Assembly (NCBI RefSeq): GCF_014202905.1
Contig: NZ_JACHHY010000001.1
Location: 124,001-188,000, forward strand
Source of the DNA: Chitinivorax tropicus
GTDB lineage: Bacteria; Pseudomonadota; Gammaproteobacteria; Burkholderiales; SCOH01
DNA: 64,000 nucleotides
Reading direction: 5' to 3'
The translations under genes were made by a program, and so were the position numbers. The notes below the pieces were generated by a model. That model searched no databases, had not been told where the DNA came from, and saw nothing but the letters and a program-made list of their open reading frames with translations. Below, piece after piece: positions 1 through 9,866 of this stretch. Each line of letters begins with the position of its first letter. Positions within the stretch are counted from its first letter, which is position 1.

Positions 1-286
1 TGCTGCTCAGGTAACCAAAATTCATCCAGTTGCAATACCGATTCATCTGATCAGCAAGATCTATACCTTGTTTACGGATCAGACTTTCTGCAAGGCACAA
101 TGCCATTGATGTGTCATCGGTCCATTTCCCTGCATCCAGGTCAAATGGACCACCGCCCACCATATCAGTTACCGGCTCAAAAGTACCACGCTCACAGAAT
201 TCAACAGTCGTTCCCAGAGCATCACCAATTGCCAGCCCTAGCAAACAACCGCGCGCACGATTCTCTTTTTCCAATTGGTTTTCCAT
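1..286 (-). CDS. ADP-ribosylglycohydrolase family protein (partial, N-terminus only)
   Basis: Read on the minus strand, an open frame starts at an ATG at 286 and runs off the left edge of the window. About 95 residues are visible. They open with [21 protein letters not shown], followed by a G-rich stretch and [17 protein letters not shown]. This is the N-terminal signature of the DraG/ADP-ribosyl hydrolase fold, where the TDDTSM acidic cluster binds the two catalytic metal ions. Members remove ADP-ribose from proteins or hydrolyse related compounds; the substrate here cannot be told. An AAGGA lies about 12 bases upstream of the chosen ATG. An in-frame TTG seven codons upstream (307) is an alternative start. 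The C-terminal two thirds are outside the window. Confidence 0.85.
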   Translation of the reverse strand, partial: MENQLEKENRARGCLLGLAIGDALGTTVEFCERGTFEPVTDMVGGGPFDLDAGKWTDDTSMALCLAESLIRKQGIDLADQMNRYCNWMNFGYLSS

Positions 287-421
287 ACACCACCATATTC
301 CTTCCAATGTTACCCCACCCCTTTGACTGCTTTGCCCACAAAATAATGCTTTTACATCACCCATACCCTGATGAAGTGCCACTCATATATCAAACCTACA
401 AGTCAAATCAGCAAGGCGGGG

Positions 422-2914
422 CTATTGGCGCAACAGGCGCAGGCCATTGAATACCACCAACAGGCTGGCGCCCATGTCGGCAAACACGGCCATCCACATG
501 GAGCCCTGCCCCAGCAGTGTCAGCGCCAGAAACACTGTTTTGATACCCAGCGCCAAGGCGATGTTCTGCTTGAGCACGACCGCTGTTTGTTGAGACAGAC
601 GGATGAAGCGTGGGATCTTGCGTAGGTCGTCATCCATCAACGCCACATCAGCGGTCTCGATGGCCGTATCCGTGCCGGCTGCGCCCATGGCGAAGCCGAT
701 CTGCGCCTCGGCCAATGCTGGCGCATCGTTGATGCCATCCCCGACCATGCCCACTTGCTGCCCTTGTGCGCGCAGGGCCTGGATCGCTTGTTGCTTATCG
801 ATGGGCAATTGATTGCCACGGACATCATCGATACCGACTTGCCTACCGATCACTGCAGCGGTGTGCGGGTTGTCACCGGTCAACATCATGGTTTTGACAC
901 CCAGCGCATGCAGTTGGGCAATTGCCTCTCGGCTGGTTTCCTTCACAGTATCCGCCACGGCGAACAGTGCCAGCACCCCCGTAGTGCCGCACAGCAACAC
1001 GACGGTCTTGCCTTGCTGCTCCAGCTCGTCGAGCTTGGCCTCCAGTGCGGCTGAGCAGATCCCGAGTGTTTCCACCAGATGGTGATTGCCAAGGTGGTAG
1101 CGCTGGCCATCCAGGCTGGCCTTGACACCCCGCCCAGGCAGGGCTTCAAACGATTCAACCGGTAAAGGCGTAATCCGGTCAGCCTGCGCCTGTCTGGCGA
1201 TGGCTTGTGATACCGGGTGATCGGACCGGCTGGCCAGACTGGCGGCAATCTGCCGATAGGCGGCCAGATCACCCTTTGCCCACGCCACGACATCAGTCTG
1301 GGCTGGCCGGCCTCGTGTCAAGGTACCGGTTTTATCCAAGGCCAGCCAGCTCAGATGCCGACCGGTTTCCAGATGCTGTCCGCCTTTGATCAAAATACCG
1401 TGCCGGGCAGCAGCAGCCAGACCACTGACGATGGTGACCGGCGTTGAGATGACCAAGGCACATGGACAGGCAATCACCAGCAAGACCAGCGCCCGGTACA
1501 CCCAATCAAACCATCCGCCACCCAGCCACAAGGGCGGCAAGACCGCCACCAGTAAGGCAATGGCGAAGACCACTGGGGTATAGACCCTGGCGAACTGATC
1601 GACAAAACGTTGAGTTGGCGCGCGCGCACCTTGTGCCGCCTCGACGGCCTCGATGATCCGCGCCAACATGCTGTTACTCGCCGCCGCCGTCACCCGGAAA
1701 TCGAATGAGCCCGCTTGGTTGATGGTGCCGCCGAACACCATATCACCGGCCTGCTTTTCGACTGGCAGGCTTTCGCCTGTGATGGGTGCCTGATCCACGG
1801 TTGATTGACCGCTGGTCACGATCCCATCCAGTGCAATACGCTCCCCAGGCGCCACCCGCACGATCTGCCCCGCCTGAATCTGTTCCGCAGGTTGTCGGTG
1901 CCATTCGCCATCTGGTCGCTGAACCAACGCTTGTGTCGGCGTCAAGGCCAGCAGCCCTCGAATGGCCTGTCGGGCGCGGTCCAGCGATTTAGCCTCAATG
2001 CGTTCGGCCACGGCAAACAGGAACATCACCATTGCTGCTTCCGGCCACTGGCCGATCAACAAGGCGCCCGTGACGGCAATGCTCATCAAGGCGTTGATAT
2101 TCAAGTTGCGATGCTTGATGGCAATCCAGCCTTTGCGATAGGTGTCCAGCCCTGCGCCTACCACGGCCACCACGGCGAACATGGCCGGCAACCATTCGCC
2201 ACCGATGGCAAACCAGTGCGCCAGCTCGGCGGACAAGGCCGCAACACCGGATACCGCCAACGGCCACCAGGGCTTGGGTTGCTCCGCTGCGGGCACAGCA
2301 GACTGCTCGGTCTGCACGATGGCCGTAAAGCCCAGCTCGGCAATGGCCGAAATGATATGAGCCTGCTGGTCGTCCTGATGCGCCACGGTCAGCACCCGCT
2401 GCACCAGATTGAAGTGCATCCCCTGCACACTCGCAAGCCGCCCGAGTCGCTGGCGGATCAACGTCTCTTCGGTCGGGCAGTCCATCTGGGCGATATGAAA
2501 GCGGGTGTGGATGAGGTCATTCAATGGCTCGGCCTGCATGCCCAGCTCAGCCACAGCCAGCTGCAGCTGTGCGACATCCCGCAACGAATGGCGCACCGAC
2601 AACACCCGCTGTATCAGATTGAACTCCAACTGCAATACCCCTGCCATCGCACTCAGATGTTGCCGGATCAAAGCCTCCTCGGTAGGGCAGTCCATGGCTG
2701 CGATGCGAAACCGCACCCACTGCCCCTCTGGCGCCGACACTGCCGCTGCGGGGGCCGCATCATGCCCGCCACAGCAGTGAGCGCCATCATGGTGGACGTG
2801 GGATGATGTCACGCCTCGGTAGTGTCTGGTGGTGGCGACCTTGCGTGGCTGGTCTGTTGCGCACCCCTCATGTGCATGTTGGTGGGGTGTCGAATGATCA
2901 TGTCGATCTGCCAT
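422..2914 (-). CDS. cadA: Cd2+/Zn2+/Pb2+-translocating P1B-type ATPase
   Basis: An 830-residue inner-membrane ATP-driven exporter of soft divalent metals. The N-terminus is His/Cys-rich (HDHSTPHQHAHEGC, SHVHHDGAHCCGGH). Two heavy-metal-binding domains follow, each with MDCPTEE instead of the classic GMxCxxC (about residues 73 and 143); this variant is seen in Zn/Cd/Pb pumps. Later come the transmembrane CPC metal site (ACPCAL, about residue 482), the phosphorylation motif DKTGTLT (about 526), MLTGDN, and GDGINDAPAL (about 724). Length is normal for a pump with two metal domains. It is divergent from a CadR-type regulator, and its promoter carries a MerR-type operator. The ATG is preceded by the regulator's intergenic region. 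The CPC motif does not separate Zn, Cd and Pb from Cu; the neighbouring regulator and the HMA variant favour Cd/Zn/Pb. Confidence 0.93.
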   Translation of the reverse strand: MADRHDHSTPHQHAHEGCATDQPRKVATTRHYRGVTSSHVHHDGAHCCGGHDAAPAAAVSAPEGQWVRFRIAAMDCPTEEALIRQHLSAMAGVLQLEFNLIQRVLSVRHSLRDVAQLQLAVAELGMQAEPLNDLIHTRFHIAQMDCPTEETLIRQRLGRLASVQGMHFNLVQRVLTVAHQDDQQAHIISAIAELGFTAIVQTEQSAVPAAEQPKPWWPLAVSGVAALSAELAHWFAIGGEWLPAMFAVVAVVGAGLDTYRKGWIAIKHRNLNINALMSIAVTGALLIGQWPEAAMVMFLFAVAERIEAKSLDRARQAIRGLLALTPTQALVQRPDGEWHRQPAEQIQAGQIVRVAPGERIALDGIVTSGQSTVDQAPITGESLPVEKQAGDMVFGGTINQAGSFDFRVTAAASNSMLARIIEAVEAAQGARAPTQRFVDQFARVYTPVVFAIALLVAVLPPLWLGGGWFDWVYRALVLLVIACPCALVISTPVTIVSGLAAAARHGILIKGGQHLETGRHLSWLALDKTGTLTRGRPAQTDVVAWAKGDLAAYRQIAASLASRSDHPVSQAIARQAQADRITPLPVESFEALPGRGVKASLDGQRYHLGNHHLVETLGICSAALEAKLDELEQQGKTVVLLCGTTGVLALFAVADTVKETSREAIAQLHALGVKTMMLTGDNPHTAAVIGRQVGIDDVRGNQLPIDKQQAIQALRAQGQQVGMVGDGINDAPALAEAQIGFAMGAAGTDTAIETADVALMDDDLRKIPRFIRLSQQTAVVLKQNIALALGIKTVFLALTLLGQGSMWMAVFADMGASLLVVFNGLRLLRQ

Positions 2915-2951
2915 GATGCAACCTTATCGTTATCGTTTGGTCAGGTTGTCC

Positions 2952-2982
2952 ATTGGACACCCTGAAGCTACTATAGAGTCAA
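2952..2982 (-). promoter_or_regulatory. MerR/CadR-type operator-promoter of the metal ATPase
   Basis: On the minus strand a -35 TTGACT (2977-2982) and a -10 TCCAAT (2952-2957) are separated by 19 bases, the over-long spacing typical of MerR-activated promoters. Inside the spacer an imperfect dyad ACTCTATAG-TAG-CTTCAGGGT (2959-2979) matches the usual CadR/PbrR/ZntR operator shape. It fires towards the ATPase and lies just upstream of the divergent regulator, so it probably serves both. Confidence 0.8.
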
Positions 2983-3002
2983 CCCCTGATCGGACTTGCA
3001 TC

Positions 3003-3482
3003 ATGAAAATAGGCGAATTGGCCAAACTGGCCGACTGCACAGTCGAAACCATCCGCTATTACGAAAAGGAAGGGTTGCTGCCCCCCTCCCGCCGCACAGA
3101 TGGCAACTACCGCGACTTCGATGCATCACTGGTGGAGCGCCTGCGCTTGATCCGCAACTGCCGCCTGCTGGACATGACGCAGGAGGAGATCCGGGCAATA
3201 TTGAATTATCGCGATCACCCCAATGACAATTGCCAGGAAGTCAACGCCTTGATCGACCACCACATCGGCCATGTTACCGCCCGCATCCAGGAATTGCAGC
3301 ACTTGCAGGAGCAATTGATCACCCTGCGCCAACAATGCCAGCGCAACCAGGCCACCCGCGAATGCGGCATCATCAAAGGTCTGGAGGAGCCGGAGCGATT
3401 TGACAGAACCAATGATCACGAGCATTGCTCCCATACCGCTGGGGTACATGGTCACCGCCCAGCGCAGCCACACAAACCATGA
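3003..3482 (+). CDS. cadR: CadR/PbrR-type MerR family metal-responsive regulator
   Basis: 159 residues from the ATG at 3003 (MKIGELAKLADCTVETIRYY), the standard MerR N-terminus; an upstream in-frame extension is not conserved-looking and would cover the promoter. The winged helix-turn-helix occupies roughly residues 1-70. A dimerisation helix and metal-binding Cys77 (in DNCQEVN), Cys112 and Cys121 follow; the first two coincide with the Cd/Pb-binding cysteines of CadR. The tail after about residue 130 is His-rich (HEHCSH, HGHRPAQPH), as in several CadR proteins, and may bind a second metal. By family knowledge it untwists the 19-bp-spaced promoter upon metal binding and turns on the divergent ATPase. 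Confidence 0.92.
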   Translation: MKIGELAKLADCTVETIRYYEKEGLLPPSRRTDGNYRDFDASLVERLRLIRNCRLLDMTQEEIRAILNYRDHPNDNCQEVNALIDHHIGHVTARIQELQHLQEQLITLRQQCQRNQATRECGIIKGLEEPERFDRTNDHEHCSHTAGVHGHRPAQPHKP

Positions 3483-3603
3483 AGATCAACCTGCCCGCCG
3501 GTGGCGGCTGACACGCGGCTGTGCAAAGTGTATCGGGCTGGTTACAATCCGTGTTTTGCCTTGCGCCCCGCCCTCCTGCCGGGGCCGATTCCACACCCAG
3601 ATC

Positions 3604-4623
3604 ATGATCAATATCCAAGCCGCAACCGTCGAAAACATCATCATCCACCAGATCGGTAACAAAGCCCGCGATGAAGGCTACCGCCTATCCACCGTCGAGG
3701 CCACCGATGACGGCGGCGTCAAAGAGCTGCTGGTCCATCACTATCTGGCCAGCGTTGTCAAAGGCGGCGGTGACGGCTATGTGTTTTTCCATGAGTCCGA
3801 CCTTGAATTGAACGAGGTGTTCCATTTCTGCAAGGCCATTTTTGCCGACCCGGATCAATTCCGCAGCGCATCGGAAAGCCTGGCCAAACATCTGTACGCC
3901 CAGTCGCTGCACCCCAACGTCAGCGCGGGGGATTTACTGGTGGTGCGCTTCAGCGGTTTGCAGCATGATGGCGAGCCACGTCAAGCAATCGGCATTTTCA
4001 AATCCGAGATTCGCGAGCCTTATCTGTCGGTTGAGGAAATCGATGGCGGATTCAGTCTGCATGGTGATCGCGGCATCAGCCTGGGTATGGTGCAGAAAGG
4101 CGCGCTGATACTGGATGAGAGCTATACCGTGTTTGCAGTGGACAAACTCAGCAGCAAGACCAAGTATTGGCTGGAGTCTTTCTTGAAGGTCAAGAAGAAG
4201 CCCACCGAGAAGGCATGCCTGAAATCACTGACACAATTGGTCAAGCAGGTGACCCACGAGATCGAAGAACCCGCCCAGGTGCTTGAATACAATCGGGCGC
4301 TGACCGAACAGGCTATCAACGACGGCGCATTGAAGATCGAAGATCTCAAGCAGATCTCCGCTGGGTTCATCGCCCCGGAAGTGGTGGCAGAGGTCATTGC
4401 CAAGACCGAGGCTCGCGATCAGATTGCCTTGCCGGACACGATCGAAGTCCCGACTGAGAAACTGACAGAGGCTGTCCGTAAAGGCAGCCGCAAGATCCGG
4501 GTCATGGCAGGGCTGGAGTTGGTCTTTCAGGACAAGTATCAGATCGACTCGATCGATAAAGATGAAGACAGCGACACTGACAGCATCACCGTCACGCTGA
4601 AATTGGCAAGACGCCCTGTTTGA
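3604..4623 (+). CDS. ndpA: Nucleoid-associated protein NdpA/YejK
   Basis: 339 residues from the ATG at 3604 (MINIQAATVENIIIHQIGNKA); the frame is open further upstream but this is the start that aligns with the family. The NA37/YejK family is recognised from this N-terminus, the FADPDQF and LLVVRFSG segments and the SRKIRVMAGLELVF region near the C-terminus. The protein is a soluble nucleoid-associated DNA-binding protein whose exact role is poorly known. Length matches the E. coli protein (about 335). It stands alone, convergent with the DUF805 gene, with a hairpin between the two stop codons. Confidence 0.9.
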   Translation: MINIQAATVENIIIHQIGNKARDEGYRLSTVEATDDGGVKELLVHHYLASVVKGGGDGYVFFHESDLELNEVFHFCKAIFADPDQFRSASESLAKHLYAQSLHPNVSAGDLLVVRFSGLQHDGEPRQAIGIFKSEIREPYLSVEEIDGGFSLHGDRGISLGMVQKGALILDESYTVFAVDKLSSKTKYWLESFLKVKKKPTEKACLKSLTQLVKQVTHEIEEPAQVLEYNRALTEQAINDGALKIEDLKQISAGFIAPEVVAEVIAKTEARDQIALPDTIEVPTEKLTEAVRKGSRKIRVMAGLELVFQDKYQIDSIDKDEDSDTDSITVTLKLARRPV

Positions 4624-4632
4624 AAGCAGTAC

Positions 4633-4655
4633 GGCAAGCCATCAGGTGGCTTGCC
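4633..4655. terminator. Hairpin between convergent ndpA and the DUF805 gene
   Basis: A perfect 9-bp stem, GGCAAGCCA and TGGCTTGCC, with a 5-base loop, 9 bases after the ndpA stop. There is no T tract on either strand, so an intrinsic terminator is only one reading; it may instead protect RNA 3' ends. Confidence 0.45.
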
Positions 4656-4700
4656 ATACTCATGACGCATTCCATGTATGTGGCGGTCTTTTGCCAAGGG

Positions 4701-5636
4701 TCACTTGGTGCCCGCTTCGAAATATGTCAACAACAGCATCAGCCCGAATACGCAGGCGATGACTTTCATCCAGACGGGTGCAGGCTCATTCTGGTAGCCA
4801 TATGCGTTGCCGCCCTCCTCGCCAGGCATCAACATCAGCACCACCAACAACATCAGCTGCACAATTGGCACCCACAGCAAAAGGGCCCAATTGCCATGAC
4901 GCCCGATGTCATGTAGGCGGAGCACGGCATAGCGGATATTCATGATGAAGAGAATGATCGCCCCCACCAACACCCAAGACACCCCCAGCGAACCTGGCGA
5001 ACTACCCGTGCCAAGCACTGGCAGCATGCCAGCCATCAAGAGGCAAGTCGCCCCCAATAAATAAGTGAGATAGTGCACCCGATCCAAGCGCCCCTCAAAT
5101 GACAGAGAGAAAAATCGTGGTGCGGGGGAGGACTCATCCTGTGCATCTTCCACCAAGCTGGCTGAAGGTGGTCGCCAAGCGGTGGTTTCGCCCAGCCTTG
5201 CCATCCGCGCTTTTTGCGCAAGAACAGCTTTGGCTTTCTCGACATCTGCCCCACAGCCACGACACGCCGCACGACGGGGCTGCTCCAGCTGGCAGGCCGG
5301 GCAGGTCATCAACGGACCTCGATCCGTCACACTTCCCTCCCCAGTCGATACCTGTACCGGTTTGGTCGTGACCGCTGGCTGCACATCCCGAGCGGAAGCT
5401 GAGGCCATCTGCGGGAGAATCTGAACCATCGCGCCGGCTCGTTCGAGAGCAGCCCGATAGCTGGGCACCTGCTGCTCATCCAGACCTTGTTTGATGACAG
5501 TCACTTGCCCCTGCAACAATGCAGATGCATGTGCCTGTGAGATTTTCAACAGGCGTGCCAGGTTGACTGCAACCTGCTCGACTTCATATCCAGGCAGGGC
5601 AAAACCCGCCAAGGCCAAATCCACTCGATCTGCCAT
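4701..5636 (-). CDS. Zinc-ribbon and DUF805 membrane protein
   Basis: 311 residues in three parts. Residues 1-75 form an alpha/beta domain of unknown role, with a LARLLKISQAHASALLQG helix and a YRAALERAGA helix. About residues 110-128 hold a zinc-ribbon-like CPAC-x9-CRGC. After residue 170 the segment FFSLSFEGRLDRVHYL opens a DUF805 module with about four transmembrane helices, including the characteristic YAVLRLHDIGRHGNW. DUF805 (YhaH-like) proteins are inner-membrane proteins without an assigned function. The N-terminal domain and zinc ribbon would lie in the cytoplasm. The gene is divergent from trxB with 300 bases between the two starts. The DUF805 call is firm; the function is not known. 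Confidence 0.8.
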   Translation of the reverse strand: MADRVDLALAGFALPGYEVEQVAVNLARLLKISQAHASALLQGQVTVIKQGLDEQQVPSYRAALERAGAMVQILPQMASASARDVQPAVTTKPVQVSTGEGSVTDRGPLMTCPACQLEQPRRAACRGCGADVEKAKAVLAQKARMARLGETTAWRPPSASLVEDAQDESSPAPRFFSLSFEGRLDRVHYLTYLLGATCLLMAGMLPVLGTGSSPGSLGVSWVLVGAIILFIMNIRYAVLRLHDIGRHGNWALLLWVPIVQLMLLVVLMLMPGEEGGNAYGYQNEPAPVWMKVIACVFGLMLLLTYFEAGTK

Positions 5637-5908
5637 TTATGCCCCAATTGAAATACAACGACTTCATACAAAGGCGCGGATCATAGCATATCAATTCCTT
5701 GCAAATATTCACCCTCAGCCATCAAAGGGCCAGCGCTCAAACATCGTTTACACCCACACTGCATGCACCCCAACAAATACAAGGGCCAGCCTTGCATTCA
5801 CCACATTGATCGACTGACCTACTCGATAGTCAAATGCTATGACAAAAATGAACAAAATAAAATGTGACAAAATCGGAGGAATGACGCGGTTGTTGATAAA
5901 ATGAATGA

Positions 5909-6892
<984 letters not shown>

Positions 6893-7007
6893 CCCGCCCC
6901 TTCAGGATGGCATGACCGATCAGCCGTGTTTGGGCACAGCAGATCGGCTTCATGGCTGATGACCAAAGCAGGTGCCGCCCACCAGACCTGCAAAGTCCAC
7001 GCCACGA

Positions 7008-7034
7008 CGGCATGTCGATTCGACATGCCGTTTT
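7008..7034 (+). terminator. Rho-independent terminator downstream of trxB
   Basis: Eleven-base perfect arms CGGCATGTCGA and TCGACATGCCG around a single central base (in practice a shorter stem with a small loop), followed by TTTT. It sits between trxB and the Smr gene and would end the trxB transcript. Confidence 0.75.
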
Positions 7035-7086
7035 CATTGCGCCCCCGGTACTGACCCACGGCCAGCAGCCTCGAACAGGTGATAAA

Positions 7087-7746
7087 ATGCGTGCTCAGGC
7101 AACCTCATCAATCACCGGGCCAACCATGGATGACGATACAGTGGCGCGGCTGAAAGCCCTGCGCAAAACCCTGACCCAACCCAAGGCCCCTCCCCGGCCT
7201 GCGCAGCCAGATCCGACGCAATTGGATCAGCAGGCCTTCGAAGCGGCCATGAAGGGCGTACTTCCGCTTCAGGACCAGCGCAGAGTCGAGTTGTACCCCG
7301 CCAAGCCCAAGCCAATTGCCCGCCAGCTGCAGCTGGATGAGCAGCAGGTGCTCATCGACAGCCTAAGTGACTGGAGCGAATGGGAATTCGGTCCGGAGAC
7401 AGGCAATGAGCCCGCGTTCGTCCGGCCCGGCATGCGTCGCGATACATTGAAAAAGCTCCGCCGAGGACATTGGGTGGTCGATGCCCAGATCGACCTGCAT
7501 GGTCTGGTTGTGGATGAGGCCCGCTTCGAAATCGCACAATTCCTGTATCTATGCCGACGTGACAATAAACGTTGTGTGCGGATCATCCATGGCAAGGGGC
7601 TTGGATCACGCAATCGGGAATCGGTGCTGCGCGCCAAGGTGCCGGGCTGGCTGGTCCAACGTGATGAAGTTCTGGCATTTTGTCAGGCACGACGGGTGGA
7701 CGGCGATTGCGGCGCATTGATCGTATTGCTGCGAGGCCCGAAATAA
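7087..7746 (+). CDS. Smr-domain protein (MutS2 C-terminal-like)
   Basis: 219 residues from the ATG at 7087, preceded by an AGGTG Shine-Dalgarno-like sequence. A second in-frame ATG at 7126 (MDDDTVARLKALR) is a realistic alternative, because the DNA just before 7087 also looks like an extended -10 (TGATAAAAT). The N-terminal half is a proline-rich, charged, probably disordered linker. The C-terminal half is a Smr domain with the hallmark DLHGLVVDEARFEI and the RIIHGKGLGS turn, then LRGPK at the end. Stand-alone Smr proteins of this size (YdaL/SmrA/SmrB-like) act on nucleic acids; SmrB is an endonuclease that cuts mRNA at collided ribosomes. Which paralogue this is cannot be settled here. The family call is firm. 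Confidence 0.88.
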   Translation: MRAQATSSITGPTMDDDTVARLKALRKTLTQPKAPPRPAQPDPTQLDQQAFEAAMKGVLPLQDQRRVELYPAKPKPIARQLQLDEQQVLIDSLSDWSEWEFGPETGNEPAFVRPGMRRDTLKKLRRGHWVVDAQIDLHGLVVDEARFEIAQFLYLCRRDNKRCVRIIHGKGLGSRNRESVLRAKVPGWLVQRDEVLAFCQARRVDGDCGALIVLLRGPK

Positions 7747-7809
7747 GCCGATCCCGGCCCTGCATCTATTTCAACGACGATCAGCGAACCATTCGCGTAA
7801 GATGTTAGA

Positions 7810-9498
7810 ATGCCGCCTTTTGCCCCTCAGCATTGTCAAATCGTGTTCGAATCCACCTCAAAACGTAGCTGGGCTGCGCTGCTGATCTTATTCGCCGCGC
7901 TTTGGTTCGGCCAGCTGGATTTCCGCAAGCTGGTCAAGCCGGACGAAGGGCGTTACGCCGAAATCTCCCGGGAAATGGTGGTCAGTGGAGATTGGGTCAC
8001 CCCTCGCCTGAATGACCTGAAATATTTTGAAAAGCCGCCAATGCAATACTGGGCCACCGCTCTGGCCTATGAGATCTTTGGCGAAACGGAATGGACTGCC
8101 CGCCTGTGGACCGGGCTATCCGGCTTCATTGGCATCCTGCTCGCGGTCTACGCCGGCAGTGTGCTGTTCGGCAGACGGGCCGGACTGATTACCGGGTTGG
8201 TGCTGGGCGGCAGCCTCTATTATCTGGCGCTGGGCCATATCAACACCCTCGACATGGGCGTGTCGCTGTTTCTGGAGCTGGCGTTGATCGGCTTCCTGAT
8301 GGCACACCGTGACCAGGCAAGCCCCCGCAGTCAGCGCAACTGGATGATGGTGGTGTGGTTTGCCATGGCAGGCGCCATGCTGTCGAAGGGCCTGATCGGC
8401 CTGGTCATCCCGGGCATGGCGCTGATCCTGTACATGCTGCTTACCCGGCAATGGTCGTTGCTTGCCAGGATGCACTGGCTTCCGGGCCTTGCATTATTTG
8501 CCTTGATCGTGCTGCCCTGGTTCGTGCTGGTATCTCAGCGTAACCCGGAATTCCTGCAATTCTTCTTCATTCACGAGCACTTCCAGCGTTTTGCCACGGA
8601 CAATGCGCGCCGGGATGGTGCAATCTGGTATTTCATTCCGCTATTGATACTGGGCATCACCCCTTGGGCGAGCTGGCTTGGCAGCAGCTTGTGGCAGGCC
8701 AAGACAAAAACGCCGCAGCAGACCTTCCAGCCCAAATGGATGTTATTGATCTGGTCAGCATTCATTTTCATCTTTTTCAGCATTTCCAAATCCAAACTGC
8801 CGGCTTACATATTGCCGATGTTTCCTGCTGTCGCACTGTTGATGGGGGATCATCTGGCACGGCAGACTCCCGCGCAAATCGCCCGCCACGCCGGCTGGCT
8901 GGCGTTGCTCTCTGTGCCGATGTGCGTGTTCCTGATCGCGCTGCCACATGTGCAGGAATTTGGCAGTGAAGAGACGCCCGCTTCGCTGATCATGGCCTAT
9001 GCCACTTGGATACAAGCGGGTGCGGTCACGGGTGTGATCGGTTTCGTCATGGCTTGGCGGCTGGCCAGGAAAAACCAAGCCTTGGACAGCCTGGTTGCCA
9101 TAGGTATGACCGGTGCCATTGTCGCATCACTGATCCTGAACGGACACAATGAGCTGGCACCCTCCAACTCCTCATATCATTTTGCCCAACAACTGAAGGG
9201 TAAGATCAAGCCCAATGTGCCTTTCTTCTCGGTCAACACTTACGATCAGACCCTGACCTTCTATTTGAAGCGGACGATGACCTTGGTGAACTATACCGAC
9301 GAAATGGCGCTAGGCATCCAGCAGGAGCCGCACAAGGCCATTCCGCAGGATGCGACATTCCAGGCCCTTTGGCAAAGCCTGCCCGAAGCCTATGCCCTGA
9401 TGACCCCAGGCCGCTATGAAGAGATCGTCGCTCAGACCGGCCTACCTATGAAAGTCCTGGCGAGGGATACCCGCCGGATTGTGGTGAGCAAACCGTGA
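7810..9498 (+). CDS. arnT: ArnT-like undecaprenyl phosphate-L-Ara4N:lipid A transferase
   Basis: 562-residue polytopic inner-membrane glycosyltransferase of the ArnT/PMT (GT83) family. An N-terminal membrane helix (WAALLILFAALWFG) is followed by the periplasmic catalytic loop with KPDEGRYAEISREMV and FEKPPMQYW; the DE pair and the EKPP segment are the family's active-site signatures. About ten more hydrophobic segments follow, with a C-terminal soluble domain. It would attach L-Ara4N to lipid A, lowering its negative charge and giving resistance to cationic peptides. It heads the arn operon and overlaps the next gene by GTGA. The start is uncertain: TAGAAT at 7806-7811 looks like a -10 and overlaps the ATG, which would put the real start at the GTG at 7843. 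Confidence 0.88.
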   Translation: MPPFAPQHCQIVFESTSKRSWAALLILFAALWFGQLDFRKLVKPDEGRYAEISREMVVSGDWVTPRLNDLKYFEKPPMQYWATALAYEIFGETEWTARLWTGLSGFIGILLAVYAGSVLFGRRAGLITGLVLGGSLYYLALGHINTLDMGVSLFLELALIGFLMAHRDQASPRSQRNWMMVVWFAMAGAMLSKGLIGLVIPGMALILYMLLTRQWSLLARMHWLPGLALFALIVLPWFVLVSQRNPEFLQFFFIHEHFQRFATDNARRDGAIWYFIPLLILGITPWASWLGSSLWQAKTKTPQQTFQPKWMLLIWSAFIFIFFSISKSKLPAYILPMFPAVALLMGDHLARQTPAQIARHAGWLALLSVPMCVFLIALPHVQEFGSEETPASLIMAYATWIQAGAVTGVIGFVMAWRLARKNQALDSLVAIGMTGAIVASLILNGHNELAPSNSSYHFAQQLKGKIKPNVPFFSVNTYDQTLTFYLKRTMTLVNYTDEMALGIQQEPHKAIPQDATFQALWQSLPEAYALMTPGRYEEIVAQTGLPMKVLARDTRRIVVSKP

Positions 9499-9866
9499 AA
9501 CTGACTGAATTCTCCTTGATCCTGTCTGGCGTGCTGCTCAACGCAGTCGCACAGTTGTTGTTGAAAGCCGGGGCCAATACCATTGGCCATTTCGAATTCC
9601 ACCCTGCCAATATCCTGCCGATCGGCTGGAAACTTGCCACCAACCCTTATATCTTCGGCGGCCTGTCCTGCTATGCGGTGAGCGTGGTGGTGTGGATTCT
9701 TGCCTTGTCACGGGTGGAGGTCAGCATAGCCTACCCGATGCTGTCGATCGGTTATGTGGTCAATGCGCTGGCTGCTTGGTGGCTGTTTGGTGAAGCGGTA
9801 TCGATGATGCGTGTTGTCGGTATCGGTGTGATTATTGTGGGCGTTTGCCTGGTTGCGAGAAGCTGA
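9495..9866 (+). CDS. ArnE/ArnF-like small multidrug-resistance-type flippase subunit
   Basis: 123 residues starting at a GTG that overlaps the arnT stop (GTGA), with four hydrophobic helices. It belongs to the EamA/SMR-like family and starts KLTEFSLILSGVLLNAVAQLLLKAGA; the YPMLSIGYVVNALAAWWLFGE segment near the C-terminus is typical of ArnE/ArnF. These small proteins move undecaprenyl phosphate-L-Ara4N to the periplasmic face. E. coli uses an ArnE-ArnF pair; only one is present here, so this one may act as a homodimer or its partner may be elsewhere. Position between arnT and arnB supports the role. The stop overlaps the arnB start by one base (TGATG). Confidence 0.82.
   Translation: MKLTEFSLILSGVLLNAVAQLLLKAGANTIGHFEFHPANILPIGWKLATNPYIFGGLSCYAVSVVVWILALSRVEVSIAYPMLSIGYVVNALAAWWLFGEAVSMMRVVGIGVIIVGVCLVARS

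Noticed and set aside
1805-2806. A 333-codon open frame on the plus strand inside the metal ATPase
   Set aside because: It is antisense to a well-supported P-type ATPase with all motifs, and its protein (Gln/His/Arg-rich, no motif) is what an opposite-strand reading of that gene gives.
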